A stretch of DNA of 64,000 nucleotides. It comes from Bacillota bacterium. GTDB taxonomy: Bacteria > Bacillota > Bacilli > Paenibacillales > NBRC-103111. This document shows positions 26,447-35,519 of this stretch, piece after piece (position 1 is the stretch's first letter; every line of letters starts with the position of its first letter). The stretch covers positions 7,302 through 71,301 of the forward strand of contig JAEWMH010000203.1 in assembly GCA_023393235.1 (NCBI GenBank), given 5' to 3'. The translations under genes and the position numbers were made by a program. The notes under the pieces were generated by a model. It was not told the origin of the DNA. It saw only the letters and a list, made by a program, of their open reading frames with translations, and did not search any database.

Positions 26447-27202
26447 TTAACCATAGCTGAGCAACAGGCCTTTAACAACCAGATACCAGCCGTCAACCAG
26501 GATGAACAGCAGGATCTTAAAAGGCAGCGAGATCATGACAGGTGGAAGCATCATCATCCCCATTGCCATCAGAGTACTGGCAATTACCATGTCAATAACC
26601 AGAAACGGGATAAAAATAATGAAACCCATGGTAAATGCCGTCTTCAGCTCGCTGATGACATATGCCGGAATCAATGCGGTCAAGGGTGTATCATCGATAC
26701 CCTCGGGCCTCTCGGCCTTGGAAAAGTCCAAGAACAGCTTCAGATCCTTCTCGTGCACATGCTGGCCCATAAAGTGCTTCAACGGCACGGACGCCTGCTC
26801 CAGCGCCTGCATCTGTGTAATTTCGCCACGGGCATAGGGCTGATAGGCCGTTTGGTTGATTTCGCCGATAGTGGGCGCCATCACGAAAAGCGTCAAGAAT
26901 AAGGACAATCCGATCAGCACCTGATTGGGAGGCATCTGCTGCGTACCCAGTGATGTCCGGACAAAACCCAGCACGATGACAATCCGGGTAAAGCTGGTCA
27001 TCAGCACCAATATGGATGGCGCCAAGCTCAGTACAGTCAAAAGCAGGATAATCGAGATGGTGCTGGAGCCCCCTGCCTCATCGCCCCCGTTGCCGATGCT
27101 CAGATTAATGTCGGGAATCGGATCCGCGGCAAAGGCGATGGACGAAAAAGCCAAACCAGCGAAACAAAACAAAACAAGCAGAGCTAGAATTTTCTTATTC
27201 AT
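26447..27202 (-). CDS. fliP: Flagellar export apparatus protein FliP
   Basis: Pentameric core of the flagellar export gate. A cleavable signal peptide (MNKKILALLVLFCFAGLAFSS...AFA, about 1-25) is followed by four membrane segments with LVLMTSFTRIVIVLGFVR, TQQMPPNQVLIGLSLFLT and FKILLFILVDGWYLVV. Length 251. It starts two bases after fliO. Confidence 0.96.
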   Translation of the reverse strand: MNKKILALLVLFCFAGLAFSSIAFAADPIPDINLSIGNGGDEAGGSSTISIILLLTVLSLAPSILVLMTSFTRIVIVLGFVRTSLGTQQMPPNQVLIGLSLFLTLFVMAPTIGEINQTAYQPYARGEITQMQALEQASVPLKHFMGQHVHEKDLKLFLDFSKAERPEGIDDTPLTALIPAYVISELKTAFTMGFIIFIPFLVIDMVIASTLMAMGMMMLPPVMISLPFKILLFILVDGWYLVVKGLLLSYG

Positions 27203-27204
27203 GA

Positions 27205-27822
27205 TTAGTCATCCAGCCGATCATGTGGGTTTTGGCGGTCCTCCGTGATAAGCTCCTCAACCTTCTTCTGCCGGTTGGCCATTTTCAGCATTTTTTCCTG
27301 GAAAACAGCCTGAAAGGAAGGTGTCACATCCAACTCCTCGGAGTTTGCCCTGTTTTCGCCCAACCCCTTCAGCCAGCCGCCAACGGAGGAAAACGTGTCG
27401 GTGCCGGCAGCGGGGCTGGAGTGGAGATTATCCAGAATGAATTGAATCTCTGCTTCATCTGTAATCTTGTCCACAAGCCCTACTTCTTCTCCGACTCCCA
27501 GGACATACAAGGCATTGCCGATCTGCACCAGTTGAACTGACTTGTTTTGTCCCAAGCCTATACCGCCGATGGTCCGCAAGGAGCGGTCTCCCCGGAATAA
27601 CTTCCCTTTTTGGGAAACGATCTTCATTATCACAAGGAAAATGCCGATAATGACAACGAGAAAAAGAATGACCTTCAAAATCATCCAAAAGAAAGATAGG
27701 GAGCTGCCGCCTTGCAGATCTGGCAGCCCTTCAACCTCCTGTGCGTAGCTAACTCCTGCTGTCATGGAAGCATGCAGCATGCATGCCCCCGCTGCCAAAA
27801 GCCCCTTACATACCCTCTTCAT
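27205..27822 (-). CDS. fliO: Flagellar biosynthesis protein FliO (FliZ of Bacillus)
   Basis: Assists assembly of the FliP ring of the export gate. An N-terminal signal-like segment (about 1-27) is followed by a membrane helix (FFWMILKVILFLVVIIGIFLVIMKIV, about 43-70) and a conserved cytoplasmic part, LFRGDRSLRTIGGIGLGQNKSVQLVQIGNALYVLGVGEEVGLVDKI. The charged C-terminal tail is variable. Length 205, near that of B. subtilis FliZ (219). Confidence 0.9.
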   Translation of the reverse strand: MKRVCKGLLAAGACMLHASMTAGVSYAQEVEGLPDLQGGSSLSFFWMILKVILFLVVIIGIFLVIMKIVSQKGKLFRGDRSLRTIGGIGLGQNKSVQLVQIGNALYVLGVGEEVGLVDKITDEAEIQFILDNLHSSPAAGTDTFSSVGGWLKGLGENRANSEELDVTPSFQAVFQEKMLKMANRQKKVEELITEDRQNPHDRLDD

Positions 27823-27860
27823 GCAATGCCTGCCTTCCCGCTTGGGAAATTAGCCAGAAA

Positions 27861-28223
27861 TTAGCCAAGCGTTTTCTTGATGGCTTCAATTACGCGGTCA
27901 GCTTGGAACGGCTTCACGATGAAATCCTTGGCGCCTGCCTGAATGGCGTCGATAACCATAGCCTGCTGGCCCATAGCGGAGCACATAATCACCTTGGCGT
28001 TAGCATCAATTTTCTTGATTTCCTTCAAAGCGTTAATGCCGTCCATTTCCGGCATGGTAATATCCATAGTAATCAGATCCGGGTGAAGCTCCTTATAACG
28101 TTCAATTGCCTGGGCCCCGTCATTGGCTTCGCCGCATACCTCGTATCCGTTCTTCGTCAGAATATCCCGGATCATCATTCTCATAAATGCTGCGTCGTCC
28201 ACAATCAAAATACGGTTTGCCAT
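27861..28223 (-). CDS. cheY: Chemotaxis response regulator CheY
   Basis: Single-domain receiver phosphorylated by CheA; CheY-P binds FliM/FliY at the motor. The acid pair is in ILIVDDAAF (about 5-13), the phospho-acceptor Asp in DLITMDITMPEMDG (near 54), the Thr/Ser switch in IMCSAMGQ and the Lys in IVKPF (near 104). Length 120. Its place between fliY and fliO matches B. subtilis. Confidence 0.97.
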   Translation of the reverse strand: MANRILIVDDAAFMRMMIRDILTKNGYEVCGEANDGAQAIERYKELHPDLITMDITMPEMDGINALKEIKKIDANAKVIMCSAMGQQAMVIDAIQAGAKDFIVKPFQADRVIEAIKKTLG

Positions 28224-28247
28224 TAGTAATATCCTCCTCGAGAGTAA

Positions 28248-29561
28248 TTATTGAAGTTTTTGGATACGATCCCATTGATTGATGATGTCGGTGACGCGAA
28301 CGCCGAAATTCTCGTCAATGACCACCACTTCACCCTTGGCAATCAGCTTGTTGTTCACCAGAATGTCTACCGGTTCGCCAGCAAGCTTGTCCAGCTCAAT
28401 GATGGAGCCTTGCGACAGATCCAGAATATCTTTGATCACTTTTTGTGTTCTACCCAACTCTACCGTGACTCGGAGGGGAATGTCCAGCAAAAGATTTAAA
28501 TTGGAATCATCCGGGATCAAATTGTTCGGATGATTAAAATTCGTGAATTGTACCGGCTGCACATTCACATTCCTGTTCGGCGCGGAGTATGCTGCTGCCG
28601 CCGCTTGCTGCTGTCCGGGATACGGAGGCATCATGGGTGGCTGCGGATAACCGGGTTGGCCATAGCCGGGCTGCGGATACCCGTAAGGCGGCTGCTGATA
28701 GGCTGCCGGATCCGGATAAGCTTGCGGCTGCTGATACGCCGCTGCTGGCTGCTGAGGTGGCTGCTGCGGCTGTGGTGCGGGAGCTGCGGCTGCCGGTGCG
28801 GCATGCGCGGCGGGGGCCGGTGCTGCCTGCTGCTTCTGCGGTGCAGACGGCGCAGGTGCTGGCTCCGAGCTAGCTCCGCCCATCAATGTGCTGACCATGT
28901 CACTGGCGAATTTCACAGGCAGGAGCTGCATGATGGAGGAGTCGATCAAATCTCCGATGACCATCCGGAAGGAAACCTTGATATAGACCTCTTCATCCGG
29001 AAGAGTATCCATTCCGCCGTTAGCCAGATCCATAATATCGATGCCCGGCGGGGAGATGTTTACAAAACGGTTGAAGATGGTGGACATAGAAGTGGCCGAG
29101 GAGCCCATCATTTGGTTCATGGCTTCCTGCACGGCGCTGATATGGATTTCATTCAGCTCCCCTGCGGGATTTGTGCCATCCCCGCCCATCATCAGATCTG
29201 CAATGATCTGGGCATCCCGGGTTTTGATCACCAGGAGGTTAATTCCATGGAAGCCGTCCACATAATTTACATGCACAGCCACATGCGGCTTGGGAAATTC
29301 ATTATGAAGCTGATCCTTGAGAATGACATCCACCTTCGGCGTGGTGATGTCGACTTTTTTGCCCAGAAGCGTGGAAAGTGCCGTTGCCGCGCTGCCGAAT
29401 GTGATATTCCCGATTTCACCGAGTGCGTCCTGTTCGATGTCCGACAGATAATCCTGTACGGCAGGCTCCTGCGATGCACTCGCTGCGCCTGTATCATCGG
29501 AGGATTGCCGAAGCAAGGCATCAATCTCCTCCTGGGACAAATAATCCTTATTATTCGCCAT
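28248..29561 (-). CDS. fliY: Flagellar motor switch phosphatase FliY (FliN-type C-terminus)
   Basis: C-ring protein that combines a CheC-like CheY-P phosphatase with a FliN domain. Order: N-terminal CheY-binding peptide LSQEEIDALLRQSS (about 8-21); phosphatase domain with DALGEIGNITFGSAATALSTL (about 47-67) and HISAVQEAMNQMMGSSATSMSTI (about 149-171); a Pro/Gln/Ala/Tyr-rich linker (about 225-335) with PQPGYGQPGY-like repeats; and a SpoA/FliN domain (LLLDIPLRVTVELGRTQKVIKDIL onward). The linker is unusually long. It overlaps fliM by 11 bases. Confidence 0.95.
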   Translation of the reverse strand: MANNKDYLSQEEIDALLRQSSDDTGAASASQEPAVQDYLSDIEQDALGEIGNITFGSAATALSTLLGKKVDITTPKVDVILKDQLHNEFPKPHVAVHVNYVDGFHGINLLVIKTRDAQIIADLMMGGDGTNPAGELNEIHISAVQEAMNQMMGSSATSMSTIFNRFVNISPPGIDIMDLANGGMDTLPDEEVYIKVSFRMVIGDLIDSSIMQLLPVKFASDMVSTLMGGASSEPAPAPSAPQKQQAAPAPAAHAAPAAAAPAPQPQQPPQQPAAAYQQPQAYPDPAAYQQPPYGYPQPGYGQPGYPQPPMMPPYPGQQQAAAAAYSAPNRNVNVQPVQFTNFNHPNNLIPDDSNLNLLLDIPLRVTVELGRTQKVIKDILDLSQGSIIELDKLAGEPVDILVNNKLIAKGEVVVIDENFGVRVTDIINQWDRIQKLQ

Positions 29562-30552
29562 TTTGTTCTTCGGCTCCTTCTTCTACAATCTCCGAAATTT
29601 GAACAGCTACTTTGCCCTTCAGCGTTCCGGGACTGCCGATAAACTTTAATTTTTCACCCACTAGAATATGAAGACCCTGTTCAACAGGTTTGGTCAGCGG
29701 AATGACATCCCCTACGGTAAGGTTTAGGAACTCTTTTACCGAAATTTCGGAATGCCCCAGCTCGGCAATGATCGGAAGCTTCGCTTTGGTTACCCGCTGC
29801 TTCAAGGCGTCCGCTTCATCGGTTGACTTGGATTTCTTATGAGTTACAAACATGTGGTGCACCGACAGCCTCGGCATAACAGGCTCTATGACCACGTGCG
29901 GAATACACAGGTTGATCATGCCGGTTGTATCCCCGATCTTCGTGCTTAAGGAAATCAGGGCAATGGTGTCGTTGGCGGAAGCGATCTGCATAAACTGCGG
30001 ATTTGTCTCCAGAGCCTCCAGCCGCGGATACAAGTCCGACACGGTTTTCCACGCTTCCTGCAATGTATCTAACGCGCGGCTGAAAATCCGTTCCATAATA
30101 ATGGTTTCGATTTCAGTCAAGGCATTGATTTTCGAAGGGGATATGCCTGTCCCACCCAACAAGCGGTCAAGCATGGCAAAAGCGACGTTGGGATGTACCT
30201 CCAGAACCATGCGACCCTCCAACGGCTCCGCTTCAAAAATGTTCAGGATTGTCATTTTGGGGATGGAGCGGATGAACTCATCATAAGGCAGCTGCTCCAC
30301 CTGCACCACATTGATCTGCACAAACGTGCGCAGCTGTGTGGAAAAATATGTGGTCAACAGCCTGGCGAAGTTCTCATGAATCCGGGTGAGACTGCGCAGA
30401 TGGTCCTTGGAGAACCGCGTGGCGCGCTTGAAGTCGTACGCCCGCACTTTTTTCTGCGTCTCTTCCTTCTTCAGCTCCTCCGCATCCATCTCACCGGAGG
30501 ACAAGGCCGCCAGCAGGGCGTCGATCTCATTTTGCGAAAGTACGTCTACCAT
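29551..30552 (-). CDS. fliM: Flagellar motor switch protein FliM
   Basis: C-ring protein that binds CheY-P and FliG and sets the direction of rotation. The N-terminal CheY-binding peptide is VLSQNEIDALLAALSSG (residues 4-20); the middle CheC-like domain begins at YDFKRATRFSKDHLRSLTRIHENFAR (about 39-64) and contains GGTGISPSK; the C-terminal SpoA domain covers about 245-325. Length 333. It overlaps fliY, whose first residues repeat a similar CheY-binding peptide. Confidence 0.97.
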   Translation of the reverse strand: MVDVLSQNEIDALLAALSSGEMDAEELKKEETQKKVRAYDFKRATRFSKDHLRSLTRIHENFARLLTTYFSTQLRTFVQINVVQVEQLPYDEFIRSIPKMTILNIFEAEPLEGRMVLEVHPNVAFAMLDRLLGGTGISPSKINALTEIETIIMERIFSRALDTLQEAWKTVSDLYPRLEALETNPQFMQIASANDTIALISLSTKIGDTTGMINLCIPHVVIEPVMPRLSVHHMFVTHKKSKSTDEADALKQRVTKAKLPIIAELGHSEISVKEFLNLTVGDVIPLTKPVEQGLHILVGEKLKFIGSPGTLKGKVAVQISEIVEEGAEEQNGE

Positions 30553-30592
30553 ATCGTCACCTCCTCGGATACTTCCTGTCCATATTCATCGG

Positions 30593-31072
30593 TTACTCCA
30601 CATAATAATCCGTAAGGGAGATGGAGACCACTTTGCCTTCAGAAAGCAGTTCATTGATTTTGTTCATCAGGGTGGAGATCAGGAATTCCTGGCCTTTGCT
30701 GCCCTGAATCTGTTCGGCTTTCATGTCCGCCAGGGTTTGGATCACAATACTTTTTACCTGAAACACAATGGTTTCAAATTCTTCCTTGCTCTTTTTGTTG
30801 TCCAGGGTAAAAGCGAAGCTGGCTTTCACCACACGGCCTTTTTCTGCCAGGTTAGTCAGCACGTTTTCCATAAAAACGGTCTGTGCCTTGACTTGGGCCG
30901 GTGTCAGCTTTTTGCCTTCTACTTGGCTTACCGAAGCTTTGGCTGCCTCCTGCGGATCAGACGGCTGGCTGTTCTTGTCCATGACAGTCCATAACGTGAA
31001 GAACGCCACCAAAATCAAGGTAATCACAATGAGCATGGCGATAATGATCATAAACAGTTTGTTTTTAAACAC
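30593..31072 (-). CDS. fliL: Flagellar basal-body-associated protein FliL
   Basis: Single-pass membrane protein that surrounds the stators and supports torque. One membrane helix (about 6-28, FMIIIAMLIVITLILVAFFTLW) is followed by the extracytoplasmic FliL domain, including NVLTNLAEKGRVVKASFAFTLDNKK and a C-terminal VVSISLTDYYVE. Length 159. It starts one base after flbD. Confidence 0.92.
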   Translation of the reverse strand: MFKNKLFMIIIAMLIVITLILVAFFTLWTVMDKNSQPSDPQEAAKASVSQVEGKKLTPAQVKAQTVFMENVLTNLAEKGRVVKASFAFTLDNKKSKEEFETIVFQVKSIVIQTLADMKAEQIQGSKGQEFLISTLMNKINELLSEGKVVSISLTDYYVE

Positions 31073-31073
31073 C

Positions 31074-31295
31074 TTAAGACCCCTCCAACTCCGAGCTCAT
31101 GATCGTCCCCCGTACTCCGCCAATAGCCGACAAAAAGTTCTGCACCAAGCGTATCACATCTGAAACCTCGTCGAGAACCATAAACTTTTTTCCTGTCGTC
31201 AATGTAATCACTGTATCCGGAGTGTCCTCAATCGTCTCGATCAATAGAGCGTTTACGGTAATAGGCTTTCCATTTAACCGTCTGACGGTGATCAT
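31074..31295 (-). CDS. flbD: Flagellar FlbD family protein (SwrD)
   Basis: 73-residue protein of the FlbD family (MITVRRLNGKPITVNALLIETIEDTPDTVITLTTGKKFMVLDE). The B. subtilis counterpart SwrD raises flagellar power by supporting stator function. It lies between flgE and fliL, as in Bacillus. Confidence 0.93.
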   Translation of the reverse strand: MITVRRLNGKPITVNALLIETIEDTPDTVITLTTGKKFMVLDEVSDVIRLVQNFLSAIGGVRGTIMSSELEGS

Positions 31296-31348
31296 GCCAT
31301 CCCTCCTGCGGCTTTTACATCAAAAGCATAATACATATAAAGGATGTA

Positions 31349-31374
31349 CCGGAGGGTTTTTAAGACCCTCCGGC
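31349..31374. other. Strong intercistronic hairpin between flgE and flbD
   Basis: A near-perfect inverted repeat (ACCGGAGGGT ... ACCCTCCGGC around TTTTAAG) lies in the 99-bp gap. No T-run follows on the minus strand, so it is likely an mRNA stability or processing element that could raise hook-protein mRNA relative to downstream genes. Confidence 0.6.
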
Positions 31375-31394
31375 AAATCAATTATTCATAGACG

Positions 31395-32216
31395 TTAGCG
31401 CTTCAGGTTAACTACTTCCTGGAGAATTTCGTCCGAGGTGGTAATGATCCGGGAATTCGCCTGGAAGCCGCGCTGGGCGACGATCATTTCCGTGAACTCC
31501 GCAGTCAGATCCACATTGGACATTTCCAGTTGGCCGGAAACAATGGCACCAGTGCCGGTTGCAGCATCATTAGCAATGGCTCCCGCCACGTCCAGCGTCC
31601 CGCCGGGATTGGCGTTGGGTGTAACACGGTACAGATTTCCGCCGATTTTCTCCAGACCACTGGGGTTAGCTACCTTGGCTACGGCGATCCGAACCTCAAT
31701 AGGAGCGGAAGTTCCGTCTGCTTGAACAGCAATAATATTACCGTCATTGGCAATGGAGAAGGCGGTAACCTCTTCCGGAATGATAATGGCCGCACCTTCG
31801 GAGTCGAGAACCTGCAGCCCGTCCGCATTGACCAGGTTCCGGTTGGCATCTACGGTAAAGTTTCCGGCACGGGTTAAGTAATTGGTTTCTTCCCCTGCAC
31901 TGACCACGAAAAAGCCGTCGCCATCGATCCGCAGATCGGTAGGTACGTTGGTTGTCATGGCACTGCCAGGGGTATGAACGGTGTCAATGGAGCTAAGGGC
32001 CACACCTAAGCCGATTTGTTTGGCATTGACACCTCCGGATTCGTTTTCGTTCGGTGCCGTTACGCCGGAAACCGTCTGGCTGAGAATATCCTTGAACATC
32101 ACGCGGCTACCCTTGAAGCCCACTGTGTTGACATTGGCGATGTTGTTGCCGATGACGTCCAGCTTGGTTTGAAAGCCGCGCATACCGGAAACGCCGGAAT
32201 ACAAAGATCTAAGCAT
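31395..32216 (-). CDS. flgE: Flagellar hook protein FlgE (FlgG-like short form)
   Basis: Hook subunit exported by the flagellar type III system. The conserved N-terminal rod/hook motif is MLRSLYSGVSGMRGFQTKLDVIGNNIANVNTVGFK, residues 83-100 include HTPGSAMTTNVPTDLRIDG, and the C-terminus GQLEMSNVDLTAEFTEMIVAQRGFQANSRIITTSDEILQEVVNLKR is typical. The 273-residue length matches the short Bacillus hook protein, once called FlgG. Its place after flgD supports hook over distal rod. Confidence 0.9.
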   Translation of the reverse strand: MLRSLYSGVSGMRGFQTKLDVIGNNIANVNTVGFKGSRVMFKDILSQTVSGVTAPNENESGGVNAKQIGLGVALSSIDTVHTPGSAMTTNVPTDLRIDGDGFFVVSAGEETNYLTRAGNFTVDANRNLVNADGLQVLDSEGAAIIIPEEVTAFSIANDGNIIAVQADGTSAPIEVRIAVAKVANPSGLEKIGGNLYRVTPNANPGGTLDVAGAIANDAATGTGAIVSGQLEMSNVDLTAEFTEMIVAQRGFQANSRIITTSDEILQEVVNLKR

Positions 32217-32326
32217 AAATTCATTTCCTCCCTGAATGCTTCATTTGGCAATTATTGAAGTGTGACAGGCTGTTTGCTTCCTTCGATCCGCAAATCAGGC
32301 TTCCTGTTCGGGCCGGCCCTTTCCTG

Positions 32327-32707
32327 TCACGATACTACCACGGCACTGTCGATATGAGTAAAAACATTGTCTCTCAAATTGTCGCCGTCCATGGCGGTAA
32401 CGATTGTCCTGTTGCGCACATTGGCAATGAGTGCAAGATCATTCATGATCAATAAGGAATCCTTGGCGCCTTTGGCAGCCGCCTTATCCAGCGCAGATCC
32501 GATCTTCCTTAATTGCTCGGGCTCCAATTGAATTCCCCGCTGCTTCAGCCTGAGTTCCGCATGATGGCTGAATTTGAGGGTTTCCTCCTGAAGCACCTGT
32601 TGGAAGCTTTTATCCGGAGCGCCCGCACCGGGTTTGGAGCCAACCCTGACATTGCCGGGAGGGAGAGTGGCGGGATACATCTGACCGATTTTCATATTGT
32701 CCATCAT
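32327..32707 (-). CDS. TIGR02530-type flagellar operon protein
   Basis: 126 residues without membrane segments. The central conserved part reads FKFSHHAELRLKQRGIQL-like (KFSHHAELRLKQRGIQLEPE, about 46-65) followed by LIMNDLALIANVRNRTIVTAMDG, the pattern of the TIGR02530 family found between flgD and flgE in Firmicutes and spirochaetes. Function unknown; the position suggests a role in hook assembly. Its ATG overlaps the flgD stop. Confidence 0.85.
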   Translation of the reverse strand: MMDNMKIGQMYPATLPPGNVRVGSKPGAGAPDKSFQQVLQEETLKFSHHAELRLKQRGIQLEPEQLRKIGSALDKAAAKGAKDSLLIMNDLALIANVRNRTIVTAMDGDNLRDNVFTHIDSAVVVS

Positions 32708-33150
32708 GATGAGGTCTCCGCGTTCTCGATTTTCGTAATTTTCTCCAAAGAGACTTCCACGCCGTCCACAGTGGCATATTGAATGCCTTTTTTGAAGGTA
32801 ATCGCTTGAACGATGCCGCTGTCTTCGGTTTCATTGCCGCCGGAATCCTTGTTTGTCCAGGTAATGGATTTGCCGATCAATCCTGACGCCATCCCTAGGG
32901 ACTCACGCAATGCTTTCATTTCGGTAGCCATATTGGTCAGTTGCTCCACTGAGGAAAACTGTGCCATCTGGGCAATAAATTCTTTGTCCTGCAAAGGCTG
33001 CATTGGGTCCTGATTCTTCAATTGGGTAATCAGGATTTTAAGAAACTGGTCCTTCCCCAATTCGCTGCCGTTGGTTTTCGCCGCTTTGCTTACATTGGAC
33101 GAGGCATAATACGGCCATACATTCTGGGTGGATATAGGGGAATCCGCCAT
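32704..33150 (-). CDS. flgD: Flagellar hook capping/scaffold protein FlgD
   Basis: Scaffold that guides hook-subunit polymerisation. The conserved N-terminal segment LGKDQFLKILITQLKNQDPMQPLQDKEFIAQMAQFSSVEQLTNM is at about 31-74. At 148 residues it is the short Firmicutes form. The ATG at 33150 follows AAAGGAGGTGTG. It is translationally coupled to the next gene. Confidence 0.94.
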   Translation of the reverse strand: MADSPISTQNVWPYYASSNVSKAAKTNGSELGKDQFLKILITQLKNQDPMQPLQDKEFIAQMAQFSSVEQLTNMATEMKALRESLGMASGLIGKSITWTNKDSGGNETEDSGIVQAITFKKGIQYATVDGVEVSLEKITKIENAETSS

Positions 33151-33185
33151 TGTTCACACCTCCTTTTCACACACGGAGCGACCGC

Positions 33186-34514
33186 TTAGGCAATCACGTC
33201 AAAGCCGTCTTCCTCGGAAGCCTCTCTGCGCAGGATGGCTGCTGCTTCAACAGCGTACTCCTCGTTTCCATCACGGGCCTGTTCCCGGTTGTGGGAACCT
33301 GGCTGCCTGGATTGCTGCTGCCCGCGCGGGTCCTGGAACATGCTGGACTGCAGGGAAGGGCTTTGGGCTACCTCAATTTTCTCCACTTGAATACCTTGGG
33401 TTTGCAGCATGTTGCGAAGCTGGGCCAGCTGGGATTCCAGCGCATCCTTGCCCATCGCAGTCTGCGCGGCGAATTGAGCCACCAGCTGCCCGTTGTGCAG
33501 GGTGAGTCTCACGTCCACATGACCCAATGCTTCAGGCGTCAGAGAAAGTCTCGCTTCGGTTATCCCGTTGCCGGTCTGGACACGAAGCTTGCCAAGCATA
33601 AACTTGCTGATGTCCTCCGCCAGCTGTCCTGCTCGTACCGGGACGGACTCTGCGGGAGCGTGGGCTCTATCCAGCAGGTGTCTCCCGTTAACGGGTGCTG
33701 CGCTGAAAGGTCCCTCCTGGGTGTCACCGGACTCTTGACCGGATTCGGCTTGCTCCTGAGGCAAGGTCTGTGCGCCTTTGCCGTTTTCGGCCAGCTGGAT
33801 GGGCGTATGTCTGGCTGCCAGCATCTCCAACCGGGAAGCGGCAGTGGAGGGCATTACGGTAAACGTTACGTCAGCGGATTTAGCGGCACCGGCTTTACCG
33901 TCTTCAAATGTATGCACAGGCAAGTTCTGTTCCGGCTGATTGCGCTTCGTCAGAATAGCTGCCAGCTTGTCCTGGAGCTGATTCAAGAAGATCTCGTCCG
34001 GATGCTGATTCAGCGCTTGGACAAATTGCTTCAGCACCACTTGCGCCTGCTGTGCGTTCATAGCCGGAGCGTCTGCAGATTCACCACCCGCCTGATTGGC
34101 AAGAGATGACACATCTTCCGTGCTCAAAACCGCTGCCGGCAACAGCTGCATACCTTGTAGCAGAAGCGCCGCCTGGGCCAGCCAAGCCTGCATATCCTCA
34201 TCTCCAAGATGCTGCTCCAGCAAATCCGGATTGTCAGCCAATTGCTCCAGCAGCTTCACCAAAACCTCCGAATCGGGTCCCTCCAGCATGGCGGCTGATT
34301 CCTCAGAGCTCATACCGGCCAGCAAACCTGCCAGCAGTGAAGACAAGTTGGGAAGTGTGCTTGTTTGGGCCTGGGGGCTTGTACCGCCAATGACCTGCAC
34401 CAGCATTTGGCCAAAAGCATCCCCCCCTGCTGCGGAGGCGCTGCCGGATGCATTGCCTGCAACAGCTCCGGGACTTCCCGGCATAGTCATTACCAATGGA
34501 TTGATAGTTGTCAT
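33186..34514 (-). CDS. fliK: Flagellar hook-length control protein FliK
   Basis: Molecular ruler that triggers the FlhB export switch at the right hook length. The first 300 residues are Ala/Gln/Ser-rich and low in conservation; the C-terminal Flg_hook domain is visible as ARLSLTPEALGHVDVRLTLHNGQLVAQFAAQTAMGKDALESQLAQLRNML. The ATG at 34514 is used because the GTG four codons upstream lies within the AAAGGAGGTGA ribosome site. Length 442. Confidence 0.92.
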   Translation of the reverse strand: MTTINPLVMTMPGSPGAVAGNASGSASAAGGDAFGQMLVQVIGGTSPQAQTSTLPNLSSLLAGLLAGMSSEESAAMLEGPDSEVLVKLLEQLADNPDLLEQHLGDEDMQAWLAQAALLLQGMQLLPAAVLSTEDVSSLANQAGGESADAPAMNAQQAQVVLKQFVQALNQHPDEIFLNQLQDKLAAILTKRNQPEQNLPVHTFEDGKAGAAKSADVTFTVMPSTAASRLEMLAARHTPIQLAENGKGAQTLPQEQAESGQESGDTQEGPFSAAPVNGRHLLDRAHAPAESVPVRAGQLAEDISKFMLGKLRVQTGNGITEARLSLTPEALGHVDVRLTLHNGQLVAQFAAQTAMGKDALESQLAQLRNMLQTQGIQVEKIEVAQSPSLQSSMFQDPRGQQQSRQPGSHNREQARDGNEEYAVEAAAILRREASEEDGFDVIA

Positions 34515-34555
34515 TTTTGATTTCACCTCCTTTCATAGGCTGGTTCTAATTGAAG

Positions 34556-35491
34556 TCAAGGAGCCAGCTTGGCTGCAATGACCGGAGCCACTTCCTTATA
34601 ATTGTCGGACAGGTAGGTCATAATTTTGGACCGCCCCGCCACATCCATACTGTTCAGGATCTCAACAACCTTAGCGGAATCGGTTTTATTCATTTCCACC
34701 AGAAGTTCTGCGGCACTTTTGGGCGTCATGCTGGCAAAGGTTTGACCCAGCTCCTGCTTGGTCATGGCGCTTGACGGGGTGGCAGTGGCTGTTTTGTTCA
34801 GATCTAGACGTTCCTGAAGGGCGGCGATCTGCTTATCCTTGGCCGCTACTGCATCCTTCAGATAGATGGAGGCCTCAGCTGCTTTTTTGGCGTCCATTTT
34901 CTCCAGAATGCGGACCCGGTCGTCAGTTTTCATTTCAGAAAGCAGCAGCACCTGCTCCTTCAGGGTTAAATTCTGCATGATGGGCGCTGCCTTGCTCGGT
35001 GACATCTTGGCATACATGGAAGCCGTCTCGGTAATCAGCGCCTGATATTCCTCGTCGCTTTTGGCCGCACTTACCTTCTGCGCCTCCAAAGCAGCCACCT
35101 TGGCCTGCAGATCCTTAATGGTCTGATCCTTATCCTTCATTGCCTGGGTGCTGCCCGCCAATTCGGCCGTTTGAGCCTCCAGCTGCTTTTGCAGGGCAGC
35201 CAGTTGGGCGGTGGCTTCGGTTGCTGCGGCTTCCGGTGTACCTTCAGCATGAACTGCCGTACCCTGTGCAGGTGCTTGCGCTTCCTTGGCCTCTCCCTTG
35301 GGGTCAGGAAGAACAGCGGACAAACCCGGCACATTATTCCCGATTTTCAAGAGCTCATCCGTTGCGCTGTAGCCAAACAAGGAGAAGAGCGCCCCCATCA
35401 GCACCATCGTGAATACAATGGGGATAAAAAACCAGTACAAAAACCGTTCAAACGCACTGAATGTCGGCTTTTCCGCCTCCATCTCCATCAT
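34556..35491 (-). CDS. ylxF: YlxF/MotE-like flagellar operon protein (MgtE-N-like domain)
   Basis: 311 residues: an N-terminal membrane helix (FLYWFFIPIVFTMVLMGALFSLFG, about 17-40), a long coiled coil (about 85-155), and two MgtE-N-like helical repeats, MYAKMSPSKAAPIMQNLTLKEQVLLLSEM and FASMTPKSAAELLVEMNKTDSAKVVEILNSM. This is the design of YlxF in B. subtilis and MotE chaperones elsewhere. It lies between fliJ and fliK, the ylxF position. Function in export or motor assembly is inferred. Confidence 0.85.
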   Translation of the reverse strand: MMEMEAEKPTFSAFERFLYWFFIPIVFTMVLMGALFSLFGYSATDELLKIGNNVPGLSAVLPDPKGEAKEAQAPAQGTAVHAEGTPEAAATEATAQLAALQKQLEAQTAELAGSTQAMKDKDQTIKDLQAKVAALEAQKVSAAKSDEEYQALITETASMYAKMSPSKAAPIMQNLTLKEQVLLLSEMKTDDRVRILEKMDAKKAAEASIYLKDAVAAKDKQIAALQERLDLNKTATATPSSAMTKQELGQTFASMTPKSAAELLVEMNKTDSAKVVEILNSMDVAGRSKIMTYLSDNYKEVAPVIAAKLAP

Positions 35492-35519
35492 TCATGCACT
35501 TCCTTTTGTCCAAGATCTA

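Noticed and set aside
28530..29642. 370-codon plus-strand frame opposite fliY
   Set aside because: Arises from the low-complexity Pro/Gln/Ala linker of FliY read backwards (Arg/Cys/Leu-rich).
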